From assembly GCF_024508275.1 (NCBI RefSeq), contig NZ_CP101989.1:1240001-1304000 (forward strand): a stretch of DNA of 64,000 bases. The letters are read 5' to 3'. Positions 52,251-61,845 of this stretch are shown one piece after another; the first letter of the stretch is position 1, and each line of letters begins with the position of its first letter. The DNA is from Cellulomonas wangsupingiae. GTDB taxonomy: Bacteria; Actinomycetota; Actinomycetes; Actinomycetales; Cellulomonadaceae. A program made the position numbers and the translations under genes. The notes under the pieces were generated by a model. The model had not been told where the DNA came from, ran no database searches, and worked only from the letters and a program-made list of their open reading frames with translations.

Positions 52251-54539
52251 GTGAGCAGCGCCGCGGCACCGTCCGCCCCCCGTCCGTCCCGTGCCGTCAC
52301 TCCCTTCGGGCCGGCCGACGTGCGGCTGACCGACGGGCCCTTCGCGGCGGCGCAGCGCACCGCCCGGACCTACCTGCTCGGTCTCGACACCGACAGGCTG
52401 CTCGCGCCCTTCCGCCGGGAGGCGGGCCTGCCGTCGCGCGCCGAGCCGTACGGCTCGTGGGAGTCGATCGGGCTCGACGGGCACATCGGGGGGCACGCGC
52501 TGTCCGCGGCGGCGCTGCAGTGGGCGGCGACCGCTGACGAGCGCGCCGCGGCGATGGCCCGCCGCCTCGTCGACGGGCTCGTGGAGTGCCAGGACGCGCT
52601 CGGCACCGGGTACGTCGGGGGCGTGCCCCGCGGCGTCGCGCTGTGGGAGTCCGTGGCGTCGGGCGGCGCCGAGGCCGGCACGTTCGACCTCGGGGGCGCC
52701 TGGGTGCCGTGGTACAACGTCCACAAGACCTACGCGGGGTTGGTCGACGCCGCCCGGTACGCACCGGCCGACGTCGCCGCGCGCGCCCGGGGTGCCGCGG
52801 TCCGGCTCGGGGACTGGGGCGTCGCGCTCTGCGAGCGGCTCGACGACGCCGCCTTCGCGCGCATGCTGCGCACCGAGTTCGGCGGCATGTGCGAGGCGTA
52901 CGGCGACCTCGCCGAGCTGACGGGTGACCCGCGCTACGCGACGCTCGCCCGGCGGTTCGCCGACGAGACCCTGCTCGCGCCGCTGCGCGACGGCCGCGAC
53001 GCGCTCGACGGCCTGCACGCCAACACGCAGGTCGCCAAGGTCGTCGGCTGGCCCGCGATCGGCGAGACCGACGCCGCGGCGGCCTTCGTCGACGCCGTCC
53101 TGACCCGCCGCACGCTCGTGTTCGGCGGGAACTCGGTCTCCGAGCACTTCACGCCCGACGCCGCGGCGCACGTCACGCACCGCGAGGGCCCCGAGTCCTG
53201 CAACACCGCGAACATGCTGGAGGTCGAGCGGCGCCTCTACGCGCTCACCGGCGACGTCGGGCTCCTGGACGCAGCCGAGCGCCAGCTCGTCAACCACGTG
53301 CTGTCCGCGCAGCACCCCGACGGCGGGTTCGTGTACTTCACCCCGGCGCGACCCGGGCACTACCGCGTGTACTCGACGCGGGACGCCTGCATGTGGTGCT
53401 GCGTCGGCACGGCCCTGGAGACGTACGCGCGGCTCGGTGAGCTCGCGTACGCGCACACCGGTGGCGACCTGCTGGTGAACCTGCCGGTGCCCTCGACGCT
53501 GCACTGGGCGCAGCGCGGCGTCCGGGCGCGCCTGGCCTCGACGTACCCGACGGCGGCGCCCGTGACCGACGTCGCGCTCACCGTGGACGTCGACGCCCCG
53601 ACGGAGCTCGCCGTCCACGTGCGGCGCCCGGCCTGGGCCCTCGAGCGCGTGGAGCTCGCCGTCGACGGCGTGCCCGTGCCGCCGGTGGTCGAGCGCGAGG
53701 GCTACGCGACCGTGCGCCGGGCGTGGCGCGGCGGGGAGACGGTGACGTGGCGGCTCGTCGCCGGGCCCGCGGCCGAGCGGCTGCCGGGCGACGACGGCTG
53801 GGTCGCCCTGCGCTGGGGCCCGGTCGCGCTCGCGGCACGCGGCGACGCGGACGACCTGGTGGGCCTGCGCGCCGACGACGCGCGCATGGGTCACGTCGCG
53901 CACGGCCCGCTGCGCCCGCTGGCGGCCACGCCCGTGCTCGTCGGCGCGGACGCGGACCTGGCGGCGGCGCTGCGCCCGGCGGACGACGGCACGTTCGTCC
54001 TCGACCGCGGTGACGGCGAGACGCTGGTGCTCGAACCGCTGCACACGCTGCACGACGCGCGGTACACGCTGTACTTCCCGGCGGTCCCCGACGCCCACGC
54101 CGTCGCCGGGCGGCGCGCCGCGCTCGCGGCCGTCGACGACGAGCAGCTGGGCCTGGCCGCCCGCACCGTCGACGCGGTCGCGTGCGGCGAGCAGCAGCCC
54201 GAGACCGACCACCGCTACACCGGCGCCGACACCTGGACGGGCGCGGCCGACGGCCGGCACTGGCGGGCGACCCGCGACCGCTTCTCCTACCGGCTCGCGG
54301 ACCCGCAGGCCCGCGGCGCGGTGCTGCGCGTGACGTACCTGGCCGACCGCGGGCACGCCCGGGTCGTCGTCGACGGCACGGAGGTGGGTGTCGTCGAGGT
54401 CACGCAGCCGGCGCCGGGTCTCCGCGTGCTGGACCTGCCCGTGCCGCCCGGTCACCACGAGGTCTCCCTCGTCGCCGGACCGACCGGCGTCCCGACGCCC
54501 CCGGTCGTCGCCGTCCACCTCCTGACGGACCCCGCCTGA
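52251..54539 (+). CDS. GH127-family beta-L-arabinofuranosidase
   Basis: A 762-residue intracellular glycoside hydrolase (no signal peptide) of the GH127/DUF1680 group. The zinc-cysteine active site of HypBA1-type enzymes is recognisable: Glu315 and Cys317 in GPESCNTANMLE, and Cys383-Cys384 in DACMWCCVG. The N-terminal alpha/alpha barrel runs to about residue 430, followed by beta-sandwich domains; the last 120 residues look like a separate beta-domain (DUF6805-like). GTG at 52251 is chosen; the open frame upstream to 51444 is shadow of the LacI gene. GH146 or a related arabinan-active family is an alternative. Divergent from its probable LacI regulator. Confidence 0.88.
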   Translation: MSSAAAPSAPRPSRAVTPFGPADVRLTDGPFAAAQRTARTYLLGLDTDRLLAPFRREAGLPSRAEPYGSWESIGLDGHIGGHALSAAALQWAATADERAAAMARRLVDGLVECQDALGTGYVGGVPRGVALWESVASGGAEAGTFDLGGAWVPWYNVHKTYAGLVDAARYAPADVAARARGAAVRLGDWGVALCERLDDAAFARMLRTEFGGMCEAYGDLAELTGDPRYATLARRFADETLLAPLRDGRDALDGLHANTQVAKVVGWPAIGETDAAAAFVDAVLTRRTLVFGGNSVSEHFTPDAAAHVTHREGPESCNTANMLEVERRLYALTGDVGLLDAAERQLVNHVLSAQHPDGGFVYFTPARPGHYRVYSTRDACMWCCVGTALETYARLGELAYAHTGGDLLVNLPVPSTLHWAQRGVRARLASTYPTAAPVTDVALTVDVDAPTELAVHVRRPAWALERVELAVDGVPVPPVVEREGYATVRRAWRGGETVTWRLVAGPAAERLPGDDGWVALRWGPVALAARGDADDLVGLRADDARMGHVAHGPLRPLAATPVLVGADADLAAALRPADDGTFVLDRGDGETLVLEPLHTLHDARYTLYFPAVPDAHAVAGRRAALAAVDDEQLGLAARTVDAVACGEQQPETDHRYTGADTWTGAADGRHWRATRDRFSYRLADPQARGAVLRVTYLADRGHARVVVDGTEVGVVEVTQPAPGLRVLDLPVPPGHHEVSLVAGPTGVPTPPVVAVHLLTDPA

Positions 54540-54542
54540 TCC

Positions 54543-54560
54543 GCCCGCAGGGGTGCGGGC
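54543..54560 (+). terminator. Hairpin after the GH127 gene
   Basis: A 7-bp stem (gcccgca / tgcgggc) with a four-G loop begins five bases after the stop. No T tract. A weak terminator candidate. Confidence 0.4.
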
Positions 54561-54713
54561 CCGTGCCGACCGTCGTCGGCGTGACCCCGCGGGTCCGCCT
54601 CTGCCGGAGGCGTGAGCGCCTGCCACCGGACGTCGCGCCGCCTCGCAGGCCCGCGACTTCGCGCGCAGACTGGGGCACGACCCGCACCCGCTCGACGGTC
54701 CTGGCGGCCTCAC

Positions 54714-56123
54714 ATGTCTGATGACGACGGCACCATCCCGGTCAACGGCGTCGATGCCGCGTCCGGCGGTTACGTGGCCGACCCGCCCTCGGTGAGCGCG
54801 ATCGCCTCGCTCGCGCTCGACGGGCCCGTGCCTGCGCCGGACGCCGCGCAGGCGCGTGCGCGCGTACGCGACCGGTCCGAGGCGGTGCTCGGGGTGCGCG
54901 AGGGCGTCGACCCGCACGACCTCGCCCAGGCGGGCTGGGGGGTCGTCCTCGCCCCCGACCTCGACCCCGCCGTCGTCGAGGCGCTGCGGCCGCTGCTCGA
55001 GCTGCGGCGCGAGCAGGCCACGGCGGTCGACGAGCGCCGCTACCGCGAGCTGCACGTGCGGCCCGGGGAGTCCAAGGGTGAGCTGCTCGCGCGCCACGGC
55101 GTGGGCCCGGGTCCCGCGGATCCCGAGCGCGTCCCGTACTACCTGCTGCTCGTGGGGAGCCCTCGGTCCATCCCGTTCCGCCTCCAGCAGCAGCTCGCGG
55201 TCACCTACGCGGTGGGGCGGCTGGACCTGCGCACCCCCGCGGACCACGGCCGGTACGCGCGCGCGGCCGTCGACGCGGAGACGTCCGCCCCGGCCGGTCG
55301 CCCGACCGCGCACCTGTTCGCGACGCATCACCCCGACGACCCTGCGACCGAGCTGAGCACCGAGGCGCTGGTCGGGCCGCTCGAGCAGCAGCTCGGCTCG
55401 CGCCTGCCCGCCTGGGAGGTCACCGTCCACGGCGGTGAGGCCGCCACGGCGCCGACCCTGCGAGGGCTGCTCGGGGCGTCGACGCCGCCGAGACTGCTCG
55501 TGACGGCGACGCACGGTGTGGGTTTCCCACCCGGCGACCCACGACGGGTCGGCCACCAGGGTGCGCTCCTCTGCCATGGCTGGCCCGGGCCGCGGGCAGG
55601 CGCCCCGGTCGCACGGGAGCACTACGTGACCGCCGAGGACCTCGCCGACGACGACGACCTGAGCGGAACGGTCGCGTTCCACGTCGCGTGCTACGGCGCC
55701 GGGTCCCCGACGACCGGACGGGACGCGTCGTTCAGCGCCGCGCTCGTCCAACGCATGCTGTCGCTGCCGCGGGGGCCCGCGCTCGCGGTCGTGGGGCACG
55801 TCGACAGGGCCTGGGGCTGGTCGTTCGAGTGGCCGGCGGCCGGGCCCCAGATCGAAGCCGTCGCCAGCAGCCTGCTGGCGGTCTGCGCGGGCCGGCCCGT
55901 CGGGCACGCTCTCGACCACCTCCACCACCGGTACGCCGAGCTCGCCACCGAGCTCGTCGACCTGCTCGGGTCGAGACGCGAGGGCAGACGCGTCAGCGAC
56001 GCGGCCATCGCCCACGCGTGGACGGCCATGACCGACGCCCGCGACTACGCCCTGCACGGGGACCCCGCGGTGCGTCTGCGAGCCCCCGCGTATCAGGACG
56101 GTGCCGGTCACGCTCCTCCCTGA
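54714..56123 (+). CDS. Clan CD (caspase/gingipain-like) peptidase, first gene of the conflict operon
   Basis: A 469-residue protein I cannot assign to a named family but that shows the clan CD peptidase pattern: a His-Gly at His267 in LLVTATHGVGF and a Cys-x-Gly at Cys326 in FHVACYGAGSP. Upstream, YYLLLVGSPRSIPFRLQQQL followed by YAVGRLDL resembles the region before the catalytic domain in C25 (gingipain) and related peptidases. The C-terminus after residue 400 is helical. No signal peptide, so it is cytoplasmic. ATG at 54714 is used although its ribosome binding site is poor; a reading from 54612 adds an Arg-rich tail. First of four same-strand genes; the CHAT/SIR2 gene starts 24 bp later. 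Confidence 0.8.
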   Translation: MSDDDGTIPVNGVDAASGGYVADPPSVSAIASLALDGPVPAPDAAQARARVRDRSEAVLGVREGVDPHDLAQAGWGVVLAPDLDPAVVEALRPLLELRREQATAVDERRYRELHVRPGESKGELLARHGVGPGPADPERVPYYLLLVGSPRSIPFRLQQQLAVTYAVGRLDLRTPADHGRYARAAVDAETSAPAGRPTAHLFATHHPDDPATELSTEALVGPLEQQLGSRLPAWEVTVHGGEAATAPTLRGLLGASTPPRLLVTATHGVGFPPGDPRRVGHQGALLCHGWPGPRAGAPVAREHYVTAEDLADDDDLSGTVAFHVACYGAGSPTTGRDASFSAALVQRMLSLPRGPALAVVGHVDRAWGWSFEWPAAGPQIEAVASSLLAVCAGRPVGHALDHLHHRYAELATELVDLLGSRREGRRVSDAAIAHAWTAMTDARDYALHGDPAVRLRAPAYQDGAGHAPP

Positions 56124-56147
56124 CGTCGAGGGACCACGGAGGACCGT

Positions 56148-58292
56148 ATGACCACGGAGTACGCCGAGCTGGAGATCGGGCTGCACCACCGCGACGACGC
56201 GAGCTGGGCCGTCGAGCTGCGGTTCGACCAGCCCGGCTCGGACGTGGAGGTCCTGCTGCAGGACCGCGCCGTCATCACCGACCTCGACCTGCGCAAGCTG
56301 CGGGAGCTCGAGGACCAGCCCGACGAGTACGGCCGCGCGCTCGGGCAGGCCGTCTTCGGGACGGCGGCCGTGCGCGACGCGTACGGCCAGGCGTACGCGG
56401 CGGCGCTGCACCACCGCCGCCGCCTGCGGGTCCGGTTCTTCATCGGTCAGAGCGCCCCGGAGCTGCACGCCCTGCGGTGGGAGACCCTCGCGGACCCGGC
56501 GGACGGGTCCCGCCTGACGACCGACGAGAACGTCCTCTTCTCGCGCTACCTCAACAGCTTCGACTGGCGGCGGTCCGCCGGCCCGGCGTCGTGGACCACG
56601 CTGCGCGCCCTCGTCCTCGTCGCCGACCCCCACGACCTGGCGGACTGGGACGTCGGGCGCCCGCTCGCACGCGTCGACGTGGCCGGCGAGATCGCGCGTG
56701 CCCGCGCCGCGCTCGGCGAGATCACCGTCACCGCGCTTCCCGGGGCCGGGCCCCCCACCGTGTCCGGCCTCGTCGAGGAGCTGCGCGCCGGCGTGGACGT
56801 GCTGTACCTCGTGTGCCACGGCTACCGCTCGGGCGGCGCCGCCCGTCTGCTCCTCGAGTCCGAGGACGGCACCGCCGACAGCGTCGACGCGTCCGAGCTC
56901 GTCGAACGCATCCGCGACCTGCCCCAGCCACCGCGTCTCGTCGTGCTGGCCTCGTGCCAGAGCGCCGGCCCCGGCGTGCACCGCCACTCCGACGACGGCG
57001 GGGTCCTGGCCTGCCTGGGCCCGCAGCTCGCTCAGGCAGGTGTGCCGGCGGTGCTCGCGATGCAGGGCGACGTGTCGTTGGCGACCGTCGAGACGTTCAT
57101 GCCCGTCTTCTTCCGTGCGCTGCGGGTCGACGGCCAGATCGACCGGGCCATGGCCGTCGCCCGTGGTGAGGTCCGGGACCGGGCCGACTGGTGGGTCCCG
57201 ACGCTCTTCATGCGGATCACGAGCGGACGCCTGTGGTACTCGCACGGACCCGCCGACGAGGGTCCGTTCGAGCAGTGGGTCTCGCTGCTCGACCAGGTCG
57301 CGCGCAACAAGTGCACCCCCCTGCTGGGCCCCGGCCTCAGTGACTCCCTCCTCGGGGTCCGTCGGGACATGGCCGGGGCGCTGTCGCGCACGTACCGCTT
57401 CCCGCTCGCGCCCCACCGCGCCGAGGAGATGCCCCACGTCGCGCAGTACCTGTCGGTGGTGCACAACCCGGACTTCCCTCGCAGCACGCTGCTGAAGTGG
57501 CTGAGCCACTCGATCATCGGCCGGTACGGGACGCAGCTCCCGGACCATCTCGCGAGCAGGAGGTTCGACCAGGTCGACGAGGCCGATCTCGCGCGCCGGG
57601 TCAACGACCAGATCTGCGCGGCGTGGCGGCTCCGGCACCAGGCGGACCGCGACGACCCCGTCGCGGCGCTCGCACGCGTGCCGTTCCCGGTGTACGTCAC
57701 GACGCAGATGTCCGACCTCCTGTCCGACGCGCTGCGCGACGCCGGACGCGCGCCGGTCGTCGAGCTGTGCCGCTGGCGCGACGACACCGAGGACGACCCG
57801 ATCGACTGGCCACCGTCGATCTTCGACACGGAGCCCGACTACGAGCCGACACGTGAGCGTCCCCTCGTCTTCCACCTCTTCGGGCACCTGAGCGTGCCGG
57901 AGTCCGTGGTGCTCACCGAGGACGACTACTTCGACTTCCTCATCGGCGTCAGCGCCGACGCCCGGGCCATCCGGATCCCCGAGGTCGTGCGGGCCACCCT
58001 GACCAACTGCGGGCTGCTCCTCCTGGGCTTCCGCCCCGACGAGTGGGACTTCCGTGTGCTCTTCCGCAGCATCATGCAGCTGCCTGGTGCCAAGCGGCGC
58101 CGCAAGTACACGAACGTCTCCGTGCAGATCGACCCGGAGGAGGGCAACGCGACCCAGGCGCAGAAGGCGCGCAAGTACCTGGAGAAGTACTTCGGCGAGA
58201 GCAAGATGACGGTCTTCTGGGGCAGCCCCGACGACTTCCTGCGCGACCTCGGCCGGCTCTGGGACCACCGCGCGGCCCAGGAGCCGACATGA
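56148..58292 (+). CDS. CHAT peptidase fused to a SIR2-like domain
   Basis: A 714-residue two-module protein. The CHAT (caspase HetF-associated) domain spans about residues 110-370, with His224 in LYLVCHGYRSGG and Cys270 in VVLASCQSAGPG forming the dyad. A SIR2-like domain follows (about 375-690): CTPLLGPGLSDSLLG, VYVTTQMSDLLSDAL, VFHLFGHLSVPESVVLTEDDY and LLLLGFRPDEWDF. Canonical SIR2 positions look altered (TTQ where TTN is usual, LFG where LHG is usual), so NADase activity is doubtful. ATG after GGAGGACC. Its stop overlaps the STAND gene (ATGA). CHAT plus SIR2-like plus STAND is typical of bacterial conflict systems. Confidence 0.87.
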   Translation: MTTEYAELEIGLHHRDDASWAVELRFDQPGSDVEVLLQDRAVITDLDLRKLRELEDQPDEYGRALGQAVFGTAAVRDAYGQAYAAALHHRRRLRVRFFIGQSAPELHALRWETLADPADGSRLTTDENVLFSRYLNSFDWRRSAGPASWTTLRALVLVADPHDLADWDVGRPLARVDVAGEIARARAALGEITVTALPGAGPPTVSGLVEELRAGVDVLYLVCHGYRSGGAARLLLESEDGTADSVDASELVERIRDLPQPPRLVVLASCQSAGPGVHRHSDDGGVLACLGPQLAQAGVPAVLAMQGDVSLATVETFMPVFFRALRVDGQIDRAMAVARGEVRDRADWWVPTLFMRITSGRLWYSHGPADEGPFEQWVSLLDQVARNKCTPLLGPGLSDSLLGVRRDMAGALSRTYRFPLAPHRAEEMPHVAQYLSVVHNPDFPRSTLLKWLSHSIIGRYGTQLPDHLASRRFDQVDEADLARRVNDQICAAWRLRHQADRDDPVAALARVPFPVYVTTQMSDLLSDALRDAGRAPVVELCRWRDDTEDDPIDWPPSIFDTEPDYEPTRERPLVFHLFGHLSVPESVVLTEDDYFDFLIGVSADARAIRIPEVVRATLTNCGLLLLGFRPDEWDFRVLFRSIMQLPGAKRRRKYTNVSVQIDPEEGNATQAQKARKYLEKYFGESKMTVFWGSPDDFLRDLGRLWDHRAAQEPT

Positions 58293-61200
58293 CGACCACC
58301 GCACCGCGCAGCGAGACCGCGCGGCCGTCCCCGCTCGCCAACCCGTTCGTCGGTCCGCAGTCCATCCCCCACGGAGCCCCGATCTACGGGCGGACCCGTG
58401 AGACCACGACGCTGCTCAACCTGCTGGTCGCGGAGCGGATCGTGCTGCTGTACTCCCCGTCGGGCGCCGGCAAGACGTCCCTCGTCAACGCGGCGCTGCG
58501 CCCTGCCCTCGTCGAGGACGACTTCGAGGTGCTGCCCGTCGCGAGCGTCCGGCACGAGCCCGGTGACGGCGACCGCACGGGCCGCAACCGGTACGCCTTG
58601 AGCATCATGAGCTCGCTCGAGCAGCGACTGCCGGTGGACCAGCAGCTGGCACCCGCCGACCTCGCGGCGCTCACCCTGCACCAGTACCTGACGACGCGCA
58701 CCGACCTGGACGACCAGCCCGGGAACGAGGTCCTCGTCGTCGACCACTTCGAGGACGCGCTGCGCGTGGACCCCTTCGACCTCGACGCCAAGCGGGCGTT
58801 CTTCGCCGAGCTCGGCGAGGCCCTCGCCGACCGGCGGCTGTGGGCCCTGTTCGTGATGCGCGAGGACTACCTCGCGAGCCTCGACCCGTACCTGCGGTTG
58901 ATCCCCCTGCACTTCCAGGCGCAGTTCCGTCTCGACCTGCTGCGACCCGACAGCGCCCGGCAGGCCATCGTGCGGCCGATCGAGGCCGCCGGTGCCCACA
59001 TCGACGACGACGCCGTCACCCGGCTGCTCGGGGACCTGCGCCGGGTGAACGTGCTGCAGGGCGACGAGGTCCGGGCGACCGAGGGGCCGTACGTCGAGCC
59101 GGTCCAGCTGCAGGTCGCGTGCCACCGCCTGTGGCAGAACCTGGAACCCGGGCAGGACCGCATCAGGGTGAGCGACGTCGAGGCCACCGGCGACGTCGAC
59201 TCCGCGCTGCGGACCTACTACCGGGAGTCCGTGGCCCGGGTGTCCGAGGAGACCGGCGTGCCCGAGCGCATGGTGCGCGAGTGGTTCGAGCACGACCTCG
59301 TCACCCCCCACGGCCTGCGCACGCAGGTGACCACAGGGCCGGGCGGGACGGACCTGCTGAACCGGATGATCGCCACCCACCTGCTGCGGGCGGAGGAACG
59401 GCACGGCACCATCTGGTACGAGCTGTCCCACGACCGTCTCGTCGGTCCCGTGTCCGTCGACAACGAGCAGTGGGCGGGGGAGAACCTCAGCGCGTTCGAA
59501 CGGGACGCGCAGCTCTGGGACGCCCAGCACCGACCCGACGGCCTCCTGCTGTCCGACGACGCCCTCGCGGCCGAGGAACGGGCGGTCGACGAGGGCCGGG
59601 CGCGGCACAACGCGGTCGAGCAGGCGTTCTTCGCGCGGAGCGTCGACGCCCGCAGCGCTCGGGAGCACGAGCGGCGCTCGGTCCGTCGCACGCGCCGCGC
59701 CCTCGTCGTCGCCGTCGCCGCGCTGGTCGTCGCCGTCGCCGGCGGTGCGGCGGCCGGCCTGCTGGGGGCGACCGCGGCCGACAGGAACCGTGAGCTGGCG
59801 GCCAGCCTGATCGCCGCCGAGGGACAGCGGCTGGTCCAGGCCGACCCGGAGGCCGCGCTCATGCTGGCCACCGAGTCCCTGCGTGGTGGCGGCGGGCTGA
59901 CGCCTCCGGTGCGCGACCTGATCGCCGCGGCCGTCGTCGCCGGCCCCGTGGCGGGGCAGACGCTGGGTCCGAAGGGCATGGTCACCACGAGCCTCGGGAC
60001 GAGCCTCGACGGTCGCTGGACGGTCATCGGCGTCGCGCCCCCGACGGAGACGGACACGTCGACCGACGGCGACATCCAGGTGCTCGTCCTCGAGACCGCG
60101 ACCGGGGACACCCTCGACGGTGTCGAGGTGCCGGCCGTCCCGTCCTCCGTCGGCGTGTCCGACGACGGGCAGGTCACCTGGGTCGACGAGACCGGGGACG
60201 TGTGGTGGTGGGACCGGGAGGCAGGTGCCGCGCCACGCACGGTCGACCTCGCACCGACCGGCCCCGCGTCGACCGACCTCTACCCGTACTCCGTCATCCC
60301 GGCGCCCGACGGGTCGAGCCTCGGGATCACGTCCGACGAGGTGGACGACGAGGGGGTGTGGACGCAGCAGATCGCCCGCTTCACCCCGGACGGGACGCCG
60401 ATCGGCGACCCGTACCCCCTCGCCGGGGACGGCAACAGCACGTGGTCGTGGGACGGCGACCTGTGGGTCACGAGTGCTCCGGGAGGTGTCACGCTCGGGA
60501 GGTTCAGCGACAGCTCGTTCGCGCCCCTCCCGATCCCCCCGCCCGTCGCCGACACGTTCACGGTGGAGACCTCGCGCGACGGCAGCCGCGTGCTGGCGTT
60601 CGACGACACCGGCCGGGTGCTCCTGTGGGACGCCGCGACGCGGGACCTGGTGTGGGACTGGGCCGCATCGGCGAGCATCGCGACCGTCAGCGCCGACGGC
60701 TCCCTGCTGGCCGTACGCCGGCAGCACGAGGGCCTCGAGGTCTACGACGTCGCGACCCGCGCGCTGGTCGGCGGGCTCACCCTCTCCGGCCGTGAGACAG
60801 CCAGCTCGCTCTGGTTCCTCCCGGACGACCGGCTGGCCGTCACCGGCCTGTCCGGCCGCGCCACGATCCACGACTGGCGCTCGGAGGGCCGGGTGCTGCA
60901 GCCACCGGTCGGTGTCGCGGCGACGTCCGACCGCATCGCTGTCAGCCGTGCGGACGGGACGAGCATCTGGAGCGCCGACGGCAGGCTGACCGCTCGCCTC
61001 CCCACCAGCAAGGGCACGAGCGGCGTCGCGTTCCTCGACGACGAGGTCGTCGTCGTCACCCGTGACCCGGTCGGTGAGACCGGAGCCGCGATCGAGTTCT
61101 GGTCGGTCGACGACGGGGCGGGGGTGCTGCAGGAGACGGTGGACCTGCCCGGCATGGCGGGCGTCGACGCGGTCGCGACGACCGGTGACGGCCAGGCTCT

Positions 61201-61828
61201 GGCGGTGGCCTACGAGTCTACCGTCGACGTCGTCGCGCCCCAGAGCTGCACGCTCGACGCGGAGACGGGTGACGTCATCGCGCTGGACTTCACCGAGCAG
61301 GGCACCCTGGTCGTCTCGCGAAACGATGGCGTCACGGAGTACGACGTGACCTCACCGCAGTGCCTCGAGATCGCCGAGCCGGCGTCCGCGCCTGACTGGG
61401 ACATCCACGACACGGCGGTCGATCCTGCCTCGGGCACGCTGGCGGTCGTCGACCTGTGGGGAGGCGTCCGGCTCCACGTCGGTGGGTTCGAGCAGGAGGT
61501 GATCGCCCCGGCACCTCCCGGCGCCACCGTCGCGGAGACCGCGCTCCTCCCCGGTGGCGACTCCCTCGTGCTCATGTACGGCGACGGGTCGGTCAGCGTC
61601 TACGACGTGACGCGACGCGAGCTGTCCCCGCTGCGCGTGGAACCAGGGACCGTCACGCACCTCGAGACCGCGCAGGACACCCTGGTCATGGCGATCGAAG
61701 GCCGGGCCGCCCCCGTGACGATCCCCCTGACGGACGAGTCGCTCCGCGAGCTGGCCCGGGAGCGCCCCGACCACGCCCTCACCGACGTCGAGTGCGTCCA
61801 CCTGCTCGGCGACCTGTGTCGCCGCTGA
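58289..61828 (+). CDS. Membrane-anchored nSTAND NTPase with C-terminal beta-propeller
   Basis: A 1179-residue protein. N-terminal nSTAND1-type P-loop NTPase: Walker A SPSGAGKTSLV with Lys62 (first glycine of GxxxxGK replaced by Ser), Walker B VLVVDHFEDA with Asp152, then the WFEHDLVTPHGLRTQV and ELSHDRLVGPV segments usual in this family. A basic stretch (ERRSVRRTRR) precedes one membrane helix at about residues 471-494, followed by a helical linker (AEGQRLVQADPEAALMLATESL) and about 600 residues of WD40-like blades. The propeller is on the far side of the helix from the NTPase, so it may lie outside the cell. ATG at 58289 overlaps the CHAT/SIR2 stop. Likely sensor and switch of the operon. 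Confidence 0.87.
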   Translation: MTTTAPRSETARPSPLANPFVGPQSIPHGAPIYGRTRETTTLLNLLVAERIVLLYSPSGAGKTSLVNAALRPALVEDDFEVLPVASVRHEPGDGDRTGRNRYALSIMSSLEQRLPVDQQLAPADLAALTLHQYLTTRTDLDDQPGNEVLVVDHFEDALRVDPFDLDAKRAFFAELGEALADRRLWALFVMREDYLASLDPYLRLIPLHFQAQFRLDLLRPDSARQAIVRPIEAAGAHIDDDAVTRLLGDLRRVNVLQGDEVRATEGPYVEPVQLQVACHRLWQNLEPGQDRIRVSDVEATGDVDSALRTYYRESVARVSEETGVPERMVREWFEHDLVTPHGLRTQVTTGPGGTDLLNRMIATHLLRAEERHGTIWYELSHDRLVGPVSVDNEQWAGENLSAFERDAQLWDAQHRPDGLLLSDDALAAEERAVDEGRARHNAVEQAFFARSVDARSAREHERRSVRRTRRALVVAVAALVVAVAGGAAAGLLGATAADRNRELAASLIAAEGQRLVQADPEAALMLATESLRGGGGLTPPVRDLIAAAVVAGPVAGQTLGPKGMVTTSLGTSLDGRWTVIGVAPPTETDTSTDGDIQVLVLETATGDTLDGVEVPAVPSSVGVSDDGQVTWVDETGDVWWWDREAGAAPRTVDLAPTGPASTDLYPYSVIPAPDGSSLGITSDEVDDEGVWTQQIARFTPDGTPIGDPYPLAGDGNSTWSWDGDLWVTSAPGGVTLGRFSDSSFAPLPIPPPVADTFTVETSRDGSRVLAFDDTGRVLLWDAATRDLVWDWAASASIATVSADGSLLAVRRQHEGLEVYDVATRALVGGLTLSGRETASSLWFLPDDRLAVTGLSGRATIHDWRSEGRVLQPPVGVAATSDRIAVSRADGTSIWSADGRLTARLPTSKGTSGVAFLDDEVVVVTRDPVGETGAAIEFWSVDDGAGVLQETVDLPGMAGVDAVATTGDGQALAVAYESTVDVVAPQSCTLDAETGDVIALDFTEQGTLVVSRNDGVTEYDVTSPQCLEIAEPASAPDWDIHDTAVDPASGTLAVVDLWGGVRLHVGGFEQEVIAPAPPGATVAETALLPGGDSLVLMYGDGSVSVYDVTRRELSPLRVEPGTVTHLETAQDTLVMAIEGRAAPVTIPLTDESLRELARERPDHALTDVECVHLLGDLCRR

Positions 61829-61845
61829 CCGGAAGGCAGACCGCC

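Noticed and set aside
52152..58304. A 2050-codon open frame on the minus strand, and similar long frames at 4506-8171 and 57926-60871
   Set aside because: These are antisense shadows of real genes in very G+C-rich DNA. Their translations are Arg/Gly/His/Val-rich without domains, and the plus-strand genes there have clear motifs and ribosome binding sites.
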